Source of the DNA: Thermoplasmata archaeon
GTDB taxonomy: Archaea > Thermoplasmatota > Thermoplasmata > Thermoplasmatales > Thermoplasmataceae
DNA length: 42,903 nucleotides
Assembly (NCBI GenBank): GCA_021817455.1
Contig: JAKAUW010000082.1
Location: 1 to 42,903 of the forward strand
Direction of reading: 5' to 3'
Position numbers and translations under genes: made by a program. This document shows positions 1 through 8,527 of the stretch, piece after piece. Every line of letters begins with the position of its first letter. Within the stretch, counting starts at the first letter, position 1. The notes under the pieces were generated by a model. The model made no database searches. It had not been told where the DNA came from and saw only the letters and a program-made list of their open reading frames with translations.

Positions 1-1
1 T

Positions 2-649
2 TCAATCTTTGATGGGCAGATCTATAGAGACTTTTTCAATGCGGGTTACAGTCTCCACTTTTGCACTGGGAGATATGTTTGCAGATTTGACATATCTAAC
101 CTCCTTTATTTCAGCATTCCTTTCCACGGTAATTTCATTGCATTCAATGATGCCGCAGTCTCCATCTTTCTCTACGTTCACCTTGTCAGCAAATACATCG
201 TCGACCTCTGATCCCTTCTCAAGTTTCAGTGTTCCGCATACAATGGTGCCCTTGATTCTTGAATCCTTTTCCACGTTGATTTCATAGGCCCTGACTTCTT
301 TTGCACTCATCTTTCCTGCCAGATCTACCCTGTTAGATTCTATTTTATCAGCTTCAAACTTGCCTGAGACATCCAGTGTTCTTGATTTAAGCGTTGATTG
401 AACCTCACAGGAACCGCTTATCACAAGTTCATTGCATTCACAGGTTTCCCCTATTTTGAGGCTTCCGCTAACATCTATTGTGTCGACTTTCACCTGCCCG
501 GTAATCCTCCCTGAACCGCTTATTTCCAAGCTTCTTCCTTCTGCGTTGCCATCGATGTTCAGCGAGCCGGCAAGATCTATTCTTCTGAATTTTACGGGTC
601 CAGTCAGTTTTATCGATCCTCCAATGGAGAGTTCTTCTATTTCCTGCAT
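2..649 (-). CDS. bactofilin-like repeat (beta-solenoid) protein
   Basis: This 215-residue protein is built almost wholly of a regular repeat. A heptad of the form hydrophobic-x-hydrophobic-(A/S)-G-(S/K)-hydrophobic recurs at residues 7, 24, 41, 58, 75, 92 and 108 (for example IDLAGSL, LEISGSG, IDVSGSL). It continues at about 124, 141, 157, 173 and 190 with EKD/EKG/ERN at the turn. The period is 16-17 residues, as expected for one rung of a right-handed beta-helix. Bactofilins (polymer-forming cytoskeletal proteins) have this architecture and self-assemble into filaments; that family assignment is my inference. No signal peptide or membrane segment is seen. I chose the ATG at 649 because the upstream in-frame extension runs through the divergent promoter and shows no repeat. 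It is divergent from a winged-helix gene. Confidence 0.8.
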   Translation of the reverse strand: MQEIEELSIGGSIKLTGPVKFRRIDLAGSLNIDGNAEGRSLEISGSGRITGQVKVDTIDVSGSLKIGETCECNELVISGSCEVQSTLKSRTLDVSGKFEADKIESNRVDLAGKMSAKEVRAYEINVEKDSRIKGTIVCGTLKLEKGSEVDDVFADKVNVEKDGDCGIIECNEITVERNAEIKEVRYVKSANISPSAKVETVTRIEKVSIDLPIKD

Positions 650-701
650 GATTATATATTCCAACGATATAATTAAGTACGACTCACAACTTGTTAGTTG
701 A
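650..701. promoter_or_regulatory. bidirectional AT-rich promoter region
   Basis: The 52 bases between two divergent starts hold two TATA-like blocks, ATTATATATT at 651-660 and the palindromic TATAATTA at 668-675. The second sits about 22 and 30 bases from the two starts and could serve both directions. Both mRNAs would then be leaderless or nearly so. Confidence 0.5.
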
Positions 702-950
702 ATGAACAGATGCAGGCATGATATTATCAATGAAATGCTAGGCGCTCTCTCGGCCGATTCAAGGCGGATTACTGAACTCTGCATGGCAGGCAACGTCCCA
801 GTGGATAGAGGGAAAGACATTGTTGAGGCACTGGAGAAATATGGCCTGATAATTCACGCCGAAGATTCAGGCGAAATTGACTACAGGATAACTGACAGGG
901 GTTACGAATGGTTGGGGCTCTTCAGGATGATGAGAAAGGCTCTTCCATGA
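702..950 (+). CDS. small winged-helix DNA-binding protein
   Basis: An 82-residue protein with the layout of the archaeal winged-helix family HTH_45: N-terminal helix (RCRHDIINEMLGAL), helix-turn-helix around residues 18-45, then a wing ending in DYRITDRGYEWLG (about residues 62-74), the typical (Y/F)xITxxGxxFL closing motif. It consists of little more than the DNA-binding fold, with no effector domain, so it probably acts as a small transcription regulator. It is transcribed away from the repeat protein gene, and the two share a 52-base promoter region, so self- or neighbour-regulation is plausible but unproven. The ATG at 702 lies about 28 bases after a TATA-like element. Confidence 0.75.
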   Translation: MNRCRHDIINEMLGALSADSRRITELCMAGNVPVDRGKDIVEALEKYGLIIHAEDSGEIDYRITDRGYEWLGLFRMMRKALP

Positions 951-1082
951 CCCAGTTGCACAATAGTGGCCCACGATCACGGCATCGAAATGTTTTCAGC
1001 AGCAACGTTTGCATTTCTATGCCATTTCTTAAAGCCATTTAAGGCAAAGTTATATTAAACGAAGGGAATAACGCCTGATATC

Positions 1083-1598
1083 TTGAACGGCAGTGTCTAT
1101 GAAAGGGAGCTGGCAGGTATTTTTGCCGGGACAGAAAATGTGTTGAACAAGTATGCCAAGCGCCTGCCGGTATCTGACAGGGGAATTGCCATGGGCATGT
1201 TCTCCAAGCCTTTCTTTGTGACAAGATCTGCTGGTTCACTTGGTGCTGACCTCATAGCAATGAGGCATGATTATTCGCTTGTGATCGAAGTCAAGTCCTC
1301 TATAAATGAATCCCTTCTGTTCACAGAGGCATCGGGGAGGATGCAGGACCAGGCCAACCGGCTGAGGGACCTTTGCCAGAGGGCAGGGCTCTTTGTTGTT
1401 TATGCTTACAGGATGAAGAGTGTTCCGGGCGATCCGTGGAGAATGTTCACCATACCTGCAGAGCCTACGGGGAGAATCAGGCACCTTTATGACGTTCTCC
1501 CGAAAGTCGGGGAAACAAAAAACGGCAATTTCAGTTTAAAATGGAAAGAAGGGATGCCCCTTTCTAAACTTCTTGACTATATGAACCAGGAAATTTAG
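1083..1598 (+). CDS. hjc: Holliday junction resolvase Hjc family
   Basis: Archaeal Hjc is a homodimeric, metal-dependent endonuclease that cuts four-way DNA junctions during recombination. The family core is visible: YERELAGIF near the N terminus (metal-ligand Glu), then TRSAGSLGADLIA with the conserved Asp, and LVIEVKSS carrying the E-x-K pair of the PD-(D/E)xK nuclease fold. At 171 residues it is longer than the usual 120-140. About 30 extra residues lie between the first helix and the TRSAGS strand, and there is a C-terminal tail (MPLSKLLDYM). The start is TTG at 1083; the TATA-like TTATATTAA at 1050-1058 is the right distance for a leaderless message. Its end overlaps the convergent aminotransferase gene by 4 bases. 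Confidence 0.85.
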   Translation: MNGSVYERELAGIFAGTENVLNKYAKRLPVSDRGIAMGMFSKPFFVTRSAGSLGADLIAMRHDYSLVIEVKSSINESLLFTEASGRMQDQANRLRDLCQRAGLFVVYAYRMKSVPGDPWRMFTIPAEPTGRIRHLYDVLPKVGETKNGNFSLKWKEGMPLSKLLDYMNQEI

Positions 1599-2956
1599 AG
1601 AGAAGCCTTGAGGGCTTTCTCTATCACTTCAAGGCCCATGTCAGCCTGTTCCTCAGTTAGATTGAGCGGCGGAATGAACCTCATTGCACTGAGTCCGGTG
1701 GGAAGCGAAAGAAGGCCATTCTTGAAAGCATTCATTTCGAAGGCATCTCTCAGCTTTGCATTTGGCTCCTTGGTCTTCCTGTTCTTGACGAAGTCAATTG
1801 CTAGCATGAGCCCAAGCCCCCTTACGTCTCCGATGGCATCGTATTTGTCTGAGAGGTCCTTTAGTCCGGTCTTGAGGTAGTTTCCAACCTTTGTTGCGTT
1901 GTCAAGAAGCTTCTCCTTCCTTATGACTTCAATTGTAGCAACACAGGCAACGCTTGCAAGTGCGTTTCCCCCAAAAGTGTTAGAGTGAAGCGCCTGTTCT
2001 GGGAAGTCAAGGCTGTCCTTTACTACAACTGCGCCCATTGGTATTCCCGAGGCAATAGATTTTGCAAGTGACATTATTTCCGGCTCAACGCCGAAATGTT
2101 CCGATCCATAGAATTTGCCTGTTCTTCCGAAGCCCGTCTGGACTTCGTCCATTATTACCACTGCATTGTTCTCATCGGCCAGTTTCATGAGTTTCTTGTG
2201 GAACCCCTTCGGTGGAACTATGTATCCTCCCTCTCCCTGGATAGGCTCAACAATGAAACCAGCTAGATTATCCGGGTGTACATAGGTGTGGAGCATGTAA
2301 TCCTCGATGAAATCCATGACCCTGTTCTCCAGTTCTTCTGGTTCCTCATACCCATCTATTCCAAACGGGTTCCTGTACGGGTTGGGGAACGGTGCATGTT
2401 CTACCCCTGGCATTGTGGGGAATAAACCCTTCCTCTGTATTGCCTTGGAGGCTGTAAATGCGAGAGACCCCTGCGTCCTTCCGTGGAATCCGCCTATGAA
2501 TGCGATGAATTCCTGCTTCCTGGTGTGCACTTTCGCCAGCTTTATGGCAGCTTCGTTTGACTCAGTTCCACTGTTGCTGAAGAATACCTTCTTGTGGAAG
2601 GAACCTGGCGTGCTTTCTGCGATGGCCCTGGCCGCGTCAACCTGTTCCTTGTAATAATAGTCTGTACCTGCAAAGTGCCATAGCTTGTCAAGCTGTTCAG
2701 CTACCCTGTCCCTCACGTACGGATGAATATGTCCAACATTGGTGACGCTGATGCCTGTGGAAAAATCAAGATAGACATTGCCGTCAACATCTTCAACGAA
2801 TGCTCCTTTCGCCCTTTCAGCAACGATAGGAAGCGATTTTGTTGTTGTAACCAGATATTTCGTATCCTCATCAACAATTTTTCTGGCATTTGGTCCCGGT
2901 GGTGTGACTTTTATGGATATTCTGCTCATTTCTCCCTTAGGATGTGCTTCATTCAT
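1595..2956 (-). CDS. class III (acetylornithine/GABA-type) aminotransferase
   Basis: A PLP-dependent fold-type I enzyme of about 453 residues. Landmarks in order are the GTESNEAAIKLA motif (phosphate binding), GGFHGRT, the VIMDEVQTGFGRTG stretch (PLP-pyridine Asp), SLAKSIASGIPMG containing the probable Schiff-base Lys, and the SNTFGGNALA region. It would transfer an amino group from the end of an amino acid such as GABA, ornithine or acetylornithine to 2-oxoglutarate. Archaeal members of this clade also include broad-specificity amino-acid racemases, so the substrate is open. ATGs at 2959, 2956 and 2929 are possible; the AT-rich TATA-like tract at 2985-3000 fits the upstream pair. It is divergent from the VIT1-type gene. 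Confidence 0.85.
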   Translation of the reverse strand: MNEAHPKGEMSRISIKVTPPGPNARKIVDEDTKYLVTTTKSLPIVAERAKGAFVEDVDGNVYLDFSTGISVTNVGHIHPYVRDRVAEQLDKLWHFAGTDYYYKEQVDAARAIAESTPGSFHKKVFFSNSGTESNEAAIKLAKVHTRKQEFIAFIGGFHGRTQGSLAFTASKAIQRKGLFPTMPGVEHAPFPNPYRNPFGIDGYEEPEELENRVMDFIEDYMLHTYVHPDNLAGFIVEPIQGEGGYIVPPKGFHKKLMKLADENNAVVIMDEVQTGFGRTGKFYGSEHFGVEPEIMSLAKSIASGIPMGAVVVKDSLDFPEQALHSNTFGGNALASVACVATIEVIRKEKLLDNATKVGNYLKTGLKDLSDKYDAIGDVRGLGLMLAIDFVKNRKTKEPNAKLRDAFEMNAFKNGLLSLPTGLSAMRFIPPLNLTEEQADMGLEVIEKALKASL

Positions 2957-3069
2957 CATGTTGATCAGTAACTTATATGAGACAATATTATATATTTTAT
3001 CTAATGAAAACCGAATATTTGATACGTATTTCGTAATTTGAATATACAATCATCATAGATTTCTTTTTA

Positions 3070-4080
3070 ATGTCCTTTGAATTCTACGAGGTACTCATGC
3101 CTGGCAATCTTAAGGAAATAAGGGATTTTTGCAGTGACGAACTCACAGATCTCGAATTCTACAAGGGCCTCTCCGAGAGAGTCAGGGATGAAGACCTTAA
3201 AAAAAGCCTCCTGAGGCTATCGGATGTTGAACGAGAACACTCGCAGTTCTGGATTTCATATCTCCAGAAGCATGGAGTTGACACCTCCAGAATTAAGCCA
3301 AAGAGAATGAAGATAAGACTCATGTACCTCGCTTTCAAGGTTCTGGGAATTGGGTTAGCTGTGAACCTTCTTGAATATGGTGAAGTGGAAACAGTTGCAA
3401 AATACAGGGAATATGCCGCACGAACCGGTGAGGGCGAGGAATTCAGGAAGGGTATTGAGAAGATCATCAATGAGGAGATTGAGCATGAAGATGTGTTCAG
3501 CTTTACCCTGGAGCAGAACAAGGAAAAGATTGACCGCAACAGGGACATAATTTACGGAATCAGCGATGGCCTGGTTGAAGTTCTGGCGGCCATTGCCGGT
3601 TTGACTGCCCTGCTCACCAACCATCTGGATGTTGCACTCGGCGGCCTAGTTGTTGGGGTCAGCGGTACCATGAGCATGAGCGTTGGGGCATACCTTGCAA
3701 AGGACTCAGAATCACAGTACAAGATCGCGAGCATCAGGAGAAATGCCATACTCAAGAATAGGGCACATGACAGGGATAAATTGGCCCAGTATAAAGGGGA
3801 ATCGAGAAGGTCCGCCTTGAATGTAGGCATGTTCTACATTCTGGGAGCCGCTATACCAATACTGCCCTTCCTGTTTCTCCAGAGGGACACAGCACTGGTT
3901 ATCTCAATCATTCTCGTCGCAGTTACCCAGGGACTTGCAAACTCTATTATAGCTATTTCCATGAACATGGGGATACTGAAGGAGGCTTTGAAGGCTTCAG
4001 CCCTTGCATTGCTGGCTGCGCTTGCATCCTATGTAATAGGGCAGGTTTTCCACCTCATCCTGCATGTATCTCTGGTATAG
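3070..4080 (+). CDS. rubrerythrin-VIT1/CCC1 fusion, iron/manganese transporter
   Basis: A 336-residue two-domain protein. Residues 1-150 form a ferritin-like four-helix domain with the expected di-iron ligands: E24, E54-x-x-H57, E105 and E136-x-x-H139. Residues 160-336 are a VIT1/CCC1 membrane domain with about five helices, including GISDGLVEVLAAIAGLTALL and the GTMSMSVGAYLA segment typical of the family. VIT1 proteins export or sequester Fe2+ or Mn2+; the same fusion occurs in MbfA, where the ferritin-like part senses or delivers iron. An ATG at 3097 is a credible alternative start, since a TATA-like CTTTTTAA lies about 30 bases ahead of it. The ABC genes follow after 31 bases. Confidence 0.85.
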   Translation: MSFEFYEVLMPGNLKEIRDFCSDELTDLEFYKGLSERVRDEDLKKSLLRLSDVEREHSQFWISYLQKHGVDTSRIKPKRMKIRLMYLAFKVLGIGLAVNLLEYGEVETVAKYREYAARTGEGEEFRKGIEKIINEEIEHEDVFSFTLEQNKEKIDRNRDIIYGISDGLVEVLAAIAGLTALLTNHLDVALGGLVVGVSGTMSMSVGAYLAKDSESQYKIASIRRNAILKNRAHDRDKLAQYKGESRRSALNVGMFYILGAAIPILPFLFLQRDTALVISIILVAVTQGLANSIIAISMNMGILKEALKASALALLAALASYVIGQVFHLILHVSLV

Positions 4081-4111
4081 AGAATGAATCTCTGGGCAAC
4101 AGGTTGGCAAA

Positions 4112-4894
4112 ATGTCTGATAATTCTATAACAATAAGGGATCTCTACAAGAACTACGGTGAGGTCAGGGCACTTGATGGGATAAACATAGAAATACCCGG
4201 TGGGCAGATTTTTGGCATCCTTGGCCCCAATGGTTCTGGTAAGACCACCATGCTGAAGATTATTTCATCCATTATGGAACCCACTTCCGGACTCGTTTCA
4301 GTAAACGGGATCAATGTCATGGGCGATCCAATGAAGGTAAAATCCATTATAGGCTATGTTCCTGAGACCCCAAATCTCTATGAATCACTGACTCCCATAG
4401 AATTCCTTGGTTTTGTAGGTTCAATCAGGAAGATAAACCATGAGATCCTCACTGAAAGAATCTACAGGTTTGCAAAGGCCTTCGAGATTGAGGACAACCT
4501 GAACAATTTCATCGGCTCCCTTTCATTCGGCACGAAGCAGAAGGTTGCCATCATATCCGCGTTCATCCATGATCCAGAGATTATCATACTGGATGAGGGT
4601 ATGAACGGACTTGACCCAAGATCCGCCAAGATACTCAAGAACCTGCTCCTGGAATATGTTTCCTCGGGGAGGACCGTATTGTTTTCCACCCACGTGCTCG
4701 AGGTCGCAGAAAGTGTTTGCCATCGGATGGCAATCATCTACAAGGGGCGCATTATGGATGTTGGCACGCTAAAGGAACTCCGCGAGTCCGCAGGGAGGCA
4801 TGATGCAAACCTTGAGGACATTTTCCTCAATGCCACTGGGGACAGCGACCTGAAACCGGTGATCGACTCACTTAGAGAGACAATGAACAGATGA
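4112..4894 (+). CDS. ABC transporter ATP-binding protein
   Basis: A 260-residue ABC ATPase with Walker A GPNGSGKTT (38-46), Q-loop near 84-90, signature LSFGTKQ (137-143), Walker B IIILDE (157-162) and switch His194. The C-terminal 40 residues resemble those of ABC-2 exporter ATPases (Ccm/Nod/Drr type). The gene overlaps the next by 4 bases (ATGA), so it is translationally coupled to the permease and they form one exporter. The substrate cannot be read from sequence. It starts 31 bases after the VIT1-type gene, so shared transcription with an iron transporter is likely. Confidence 0.9.
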   Translation: MSDNSITIRDLYKNYGEVRALDGINIEIPGGQIFGILGPNGSGKTTMLKIISSIMEPTSGLVSVNGINVMGDPMKVKSIIGYVPETPNLYESLTPIEFLGFVGSIRKINHEILTERIYRFAKAFEIEDNLNNFIGSLSFGTKQKVAIISAFIHDPEIIILDEGMNGLDPRSAKILKNLLLEYVSSGRTVLFSTHVLEVAESVCHRMAIIYKGRIMDVGTLKELRESAGRHDANLEDIFLNATGDSDLKPVIDSLRETMNR

Positions 4895-6504
4895 AGAGCC
4901 TTATTTGGGAATTGAGCAGCAGAATCGTCAGCGAGCAGAGATATCTCGCGTTGAAGGATTCAACTAAGTTCCAGGAAAGGGCAAGCGCTTCAACAAGGCA
5001 GGGGTACAGGTACATCAGGCGGCTCATAAGGACAAGCTATGCCCTAACTTCTGTGATGATGTTCCTCTTTTCCTATTTCCTGGTCGTTGCAAACAATGGC
5101 GTGGGTAACCCTGTTGCACATGTTCAGATCATTTCCTTTGTGATTTATGCCTACATTTTCATCTTCAGCCTTTACAGCGTTATCATGTTCATCAACATCA
5201 TACGGAGTTACGGCCTGTTCGAGCCCATAAGGCCCCTTCCCACAAGCATAGGCCACCAGGTCCTGCACATTTCCTGGTTCCTTTATAATGGTTCAAGCAG
5301 CCTATTTATCGTGATTCCCCTGATCTTCGAGTATGTGTTCCTGACCCACTCATACTATGCTATACCTCTTGGTCTACTATGGGCATTTGCCACCATGGCA
5401 CTGGGCTACATGCTTGGAATCATCCTTGCAACTTACCTGGGTGGACGGCATAAGGCTTCCAAGGGGGGAAAACTTGGGGCCCTGGCCAATATAGCAAGAA
5501 TTCTTGGGGTAATAGTTGCCTTCGTAATATTTGAGGTTGCGCTGCAGGAACCAGGCAGCCTCCCGGCTTTGCCTGCTATCTCATTCCACCAGTATTTCAT
5601 GTTTCTGCCTCTGATCAATATCCCATACACTGCATTTCCCGTTTCGTATCTGTACGGGAGCATCCTGCCGGAAATTTTTGTCACTCTCCTGTATATTTCT
5701 GCCATTGCAATCCTTTTCCTGAAATTCAACAGCATCATCTTTGGGAGGATTACAAACCAGGAGAACTTATCAAGGCCAGTATCAGAAAGCACCGGAAAGA
5801 AGACAATTGTACACGGCTTCTACAGGAACACTTTCATTAAGGACATGAGGAACATTTTCAGAAAACCACAGAACGCGACCCTCATAATCGTACCCATAAT
5901 ATTCGTGACTCCTACCCTGTTTCAGATATTCTTCTACTCCTCCAGCGTTTCATTCGGCTCTGTCTCCCTGTACTACGCCCTGATGTCCATTGTTGTGGTA
6001 TCATCATCCTTCTACGCCATAGCCCTGATCATATCTGAGGGAAATGGAATCAGTGTCCTGCAGTCGCTACCCCTTAAACTGAGTGAAATCATATATTCCA
6101 AGAATATTGTGGGAACAGCCATATTTGCAGCAATCGTCACGCCCATTTCTATTCTGTTCCTGTTCAAGGAGTCTCCAGGCATAGCTGTGATGTTCCTGCT
6201 GCCCGCAAACCTCGTCGTGGTCTACGTCTACACATCACTGTTCAACATACGCAGGCTTGTGAAGAAGTTGCCAAAGGGCGTATCAACAGTGAACTTCTAT
6301 TCATTCGGAGGAGGAGTTGCACTGACCATAATGTTTCTCATAACAATGGCCATGGCGGTAGTACCAACAGGAATTGCCACAGCTATCTCCCATGTATTAG
6401 TGTTAGGAACATTCTCCCATCCCCTGTTCTTTTACCTTTCCACTCTGGCGCTCAATCTATGCGCACTTTTCATAGTGATGAATGTTGTGAACAGGTCGCT
6501 ATAG
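4891..6504 (+). CDS. ABC transporter permease (multi-pass)
   Basis: A 537-residue, strongly hydrophobic protein with about a dozen predicted membrane segments. It has a charged N-terminal stretch of about 50 residues before the first helix and a central polar region near residues 290-320 that separates two membrane halves. It is the partner of the ATPase encoded just upstream with an ATGA overlap. The length and two-halved layout suggest a single polypeptide supplying the whole membrane domain, or a dimer of it. I recognise no specific family; a bacteriocin, multidrug or metal-linked export role would be a guess. Confidence 0.75.
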   Translation: MKSLIWELSSRIVSEQRYLALKDSTKFQERASASTRQGYRYIRRLIRTSYALTSVMMFLFSYFLVVANNGVGNPVAHVQIISFVIYAYIFIFSLYSVIMFINIIRSYGLFEPIRPLPTSIGHQVLHISWFLYNGSSSLFIVIPLIFEYVFLTHSYYAIPLGLLWAFATMALGYMLGIILATYLGGRHKASKGGKLGALANIARILGVIVAFVIFEVALQEPGSLPALPAISFHQYFMFLPLINIPYTAFPVSYLYGSILPEIFVTLLYISAIAILFLKFNSIIFGRITNQENLSRPVSESTGKKTIVHGFYRNTFIKDMRNIFRKPQNATLIIVPIIFVTPTLFQIFFYSSSVSFGSVSLYYALMSIVVVSSSFYAIALIISEGNGISVLQSLPLKLSEIIYSKNIVGTAIFAAIVTPISILFLFKESPGIAVMFLLPANLVVVYVYTSLFNIRRLVKKLPKGVSTVNFYSFGGGVALTIMFLITMAMAVVPTGIATAISHVLVLGTFSHPLFFYLSTLALNLCALFIVMNVVNRSL

Positions 6505-6606
6505 GGGATGGCAGTCAACACGGAAAAACATGGGATGGAGGAAGTTCAGGCGATCCCAGAAAGGATTATAAGCAGTTTTCAAATTCACCCCTATTCGTGA
6601 TGTTTA

Positions 6607-7056
6607 ATGGTAAATGTTAGGGAAGTACCTCCAGAACTCCTCATGAAACAACTAACTGAGGAATTCAAGAAGAAGAATTTAGAGGTTCCAGAATGGGCCG
6701 ATTACCTTAAGGCAGGGATTCACAAGGAAAAGTCATGGGACGATCCCGATTGGTTCTACACCCGGCTGGCCTCGACCCTCAGAAAGGTGTATGTGAAGGG
6801 TCCAATAGGAATATCCAAACTGAGTGAGGACTACGGCGGAAGGGTGGATAGAGGTTCCCAGAGGTACCATCCTGGAAAAGGAAGCAGGTACATAGTCAGG
6901 CAGATGCTGCAGACCCTGGAAAAGCTCGGATATGTCAAAAAGGACAAAAAAGGAAGATCAATCTCCCCTGAAGGGGCATCAATCCTGGACAAGGCATCAA
7001 AGGAGGCTATGAAAGCACTTGTCCAGTCAGATCCTTCGCTCGAGAAATACCTTTGA
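6607..7056 (+). CDS. rps19e: 30S ribosomal protein S19e
   Basis: This 149-residue protein matches archaeal/eukaryal S19e from end to end: VREVPPELLMKQL at the start, then WADYLKAGIHKE, the DWFYTRLASTLRKVY block, the hallmark GRVDRGSQRYHPGKGSRYIVRQ, and LEKLGYVKK. S19e binds the head of the small subunit and has no bacterial counterpart. It opens a five-gene translation cluster, with about 10 bases to the next gene. A TATA-like GATTATAAG lies at 6564-6572. Confidence 0.95.
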   Translation: MVNVREVPPELLMKQLTEEFKKKNLEVPEWADYLKAGIHKEKSWDDPDWFYTRLASTLRKVYVKGPIGISKLSEDYGGRVDRGSQRYHPGKGSRYIVRQMLQTLEKLGYVKKDKKGRSISPEGASILDKASKEAMKALVQSDPSLEKYL

Positions 7057-7066
7057 GTGATGGGAA

Positions 7067-7408
7067 ATGGACAACGAAGACGAACTTGAAGCATTAAGAA
7101 GAAAGAAGCTTCTTGAGATGCAGGGTAACCTTGCAGAGCAGAAGCAGGCAGATGAGCAGCAGAAAGCCCAGGAGGCAGAAAGGGCAAAGAGGGCCCAGAT
7201 CCTGAGGCAGATACTTGCTCCTGATGCAAGGGAACGTCTTTCCAATGTGAGGCTCGTGAGGCCTGACATGGCAGAAAATGTGGAAAACCAATTGATTCAG
7301 CTGGCTTCAATGGGCAGGATAAACCGCCTGCTTACTGATTCAGACATAAAGGACATCCTTGCCAGGTTGACTGAAACAAAAAGAGAAACAAAGATAGAGA
7401 GGAGATAA
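7067..7408 (+). CDS. PDCD5-type DNA-binding protein
   Basis: A 113-residue member of the PDCD5/TFAR19 family (archaeal double-stranded-DNA-binding protein). The N-terminal third is a charged helix rich in Glu, Gln and Lys ([15 protein letters not shown] to about residue 48). The conserved core follows, [20 protein letters not shown], and then the helical [15 protein letters not shown] and the DIKDILARL segment. The molecular role in archaea is poorly defined; linkage to S19e, L39e and L31e is common in archaea and suggests a link to translation. The ATG at 7067 is preceded by TGATGGGA, a weak ribosome-binding site. Confidence 0.9.
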   Translation: MDNEDELEALRRKKLLEMQGNLAEQKQADEQQKAQEAERAKRAQILRQILAPDARERLSNVRLVRPDMAENVENQLIQLASMGRINRLLTDSDIKDILARLTETKRETKIERR

Positions 7409-7410
7409 CT

Positions 7411-7566
7411 ATGAGCAGAAACAAGGAACTTGGTCGAAAGACAAGGCTAATGAAAAGAGTAAAGGAAAACAGGAGAGTGCCTGGCTGGGTCATGATGAAG
7501 ACCGCCAGAAGGGTTACTTCAAATCCAAAGAGAAGGAACTGGAGAAGAAACAGCCTTAAGCTGTAA
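7411..7566 (+). CDS. rpl39e: 50S ribosomal protein L39e
   Basis: A 51-residue very basic protein: [16 protein letters not shown] at the start, [17 protein letters not shown] in the middle and [11 protein letters not shown] at the end. This is the classic L39e length and composition, including the conserved P-x-W and the N-(P)-K-R-R-x-W-R-R motif. L39e lines the peptide exit tunnel of archaeal and eukaryal ribosomes. GGAGAT lies 5-10 bases ahead of the ATG as a ribosome-binding site, and the previous stop is only 2 bases away, so this is clearly one operon. Confidence 0.95.
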   Translation: MSRNKELGRKTRLMKRVKENRRVPGWVMMKTARRVTSNPKRRNWRRNSLKL

Positions 7567-7577
7567 AGGTGGCAATT

Positions 7578-7847
7578 ATGGTAGAGAATGAACTGACCAA
7601 CGAAATAGTGCTTAATGTCCCGCTCAGGGCTGCAAAGAGGTCATCATCAAAAAGGAGAGCTGACACGGCCATAGAGATACTCAAGGAATACGTGTCAAGG
7701 AACACGAAGGTCGAGAAATCCAAGATATGGATTGACAACCGCGTGAACGAATCAGTATGGGCTCAGGGCAGGGGAAAGATAAAATCTAAAATTTCCGTCA
7801 AAGTTATAAAATTGCAGGACGGAACGGCAGAAGTAATTCTGCCATGA
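7578..7847 (+). CDS. rpl31e: 50S ribosomal protein L31e
   Basis: An 89-residue L31e with ELTNEIVLNVPLRAA, then KRSSSKRRADTAIEILKEYV, IWIDNRVNESVWAQGRG and the C-terminal KISVKVIKLQDGTAEVILP. It is an archaeal/eukaryal large-subunit protein near the tunnel exit. A GTG nine bases upstream also opens the frame, but AGGTGG at 7567-7572 has proper spacing to the ATG at 7578 and homologues start there. It lies 11 bases after L39e and 11 before aIF6. Confidence 0.95.
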   Translation: MVENELTNEIVLNVPLRAAKRSSSKRRADTAIEILKEYVSRNTKVEKSKIWIDNRVNESVWAQGRGKIKSKISVKVIKLQDGTAEVILP

Positions 7848-7858
7848 AACCATCATAA

Positions 7859-8512
7859 ATGATACAGAAAATCTCAATTTTAAGAAGCAATTTCATTGGG
7901 GTCTACGGTAGGGCCTGGGAAGATGTGGTGTTTCTGCCTGGCAATGTTGAGGATGATGTTGCCTCTCAGATATCTGAGGGCCTTCGAGTTCCTGTCGAAA
8001 AGCTTTTCATAGATAATTCAAGCCTTATAGGGACTTTTATCTCACTTAATTCCAATGGTATTGTGGTATCAAGGAACGGTTCCGACAACAAGTTCTCCGA
8101 CCTGCTCCAGGGAAGGAACATCCTTGTTCTAAAGGACAAGGTAAACGCCATTGGAAATGATGTAATCACCAATGATAAAGCGGCAATGATCCACAGAGCC
8201 TTCACTGCCTCCTCTCAGAAAAAGATAGAGGACGCCCTCGGGGTAGAAGTAGTTAAGGGAACAATCGGTGGCATAAAGACCGTGGGAAGCGCAGCAGTTC
8301 TTACTAACAAGGGGATGCTTGTTACACCTGAAGCAACAGAAGATGAAATGAGGGGGTTGTCCGAGCTTTTCAAGGTCCCGGTGAAGGAAGGTACTGCCAA
8401 CTTCGGGAACATGTATGTTGGCTCATCCATTCTGGCAAACAGCAAAGGCGTATTTGTTGGAAAGGATACCACCCCGATAGAAATTGGAAGAATTGACGAT
8501 ATCCTTTCCTGA
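7859..8512 (+). CDS. eif6: translation initiation factor aIF6
   Basis: A 217-residue homologue of eIF6, the anti-association factor that binds the large subunit and keeps it from joining the small subunit. The five-fold pseudosymmetric fold shows as recurring strands: IGVYGRAWEDVVFLP, NSSLIGTFISLNSNGIVV, VNAIGNDVITNDKAAMIH, IGGIKTVGSAAVLTNKGMLV and NMYVGSSILANSKGVFVG. Length is normal for archaea (about 220). It closes the S19e-PDCD5-L39e-L31e operon; the convergent pyrE ends 16 bases on. Confidence 0.95.
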   Translation: MIQKISILRSNFIGVYGRAWEDVVFLPGNVEDDVASQISEGLRVPVEKLFIDNSSLIGTFISLNSNGIVVSRNGSDNKFSDLLQGRNILVLKDKVNAIGNDVITNDKAAMIHRAFTASSQKKIEDALGVEVVKGTIGGIKTVGSAAVLTNKGMLVTPEATEDEMRGLSELFKVPVKEGTANFGNMYVGSSILANSKGVFVGKDTTPIEIGRIDDILS

Positions 8513-8527
8513 TTATTCCTCAGGAAG

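Noticed and set aside
650-820. N-terminal extension of the repeat protein by 57 codons
   Set aside because: It runs back through the divergent promoter and into the winged-helix gene and shows no repeat unit; ATG 649 fits the TATA spacing.
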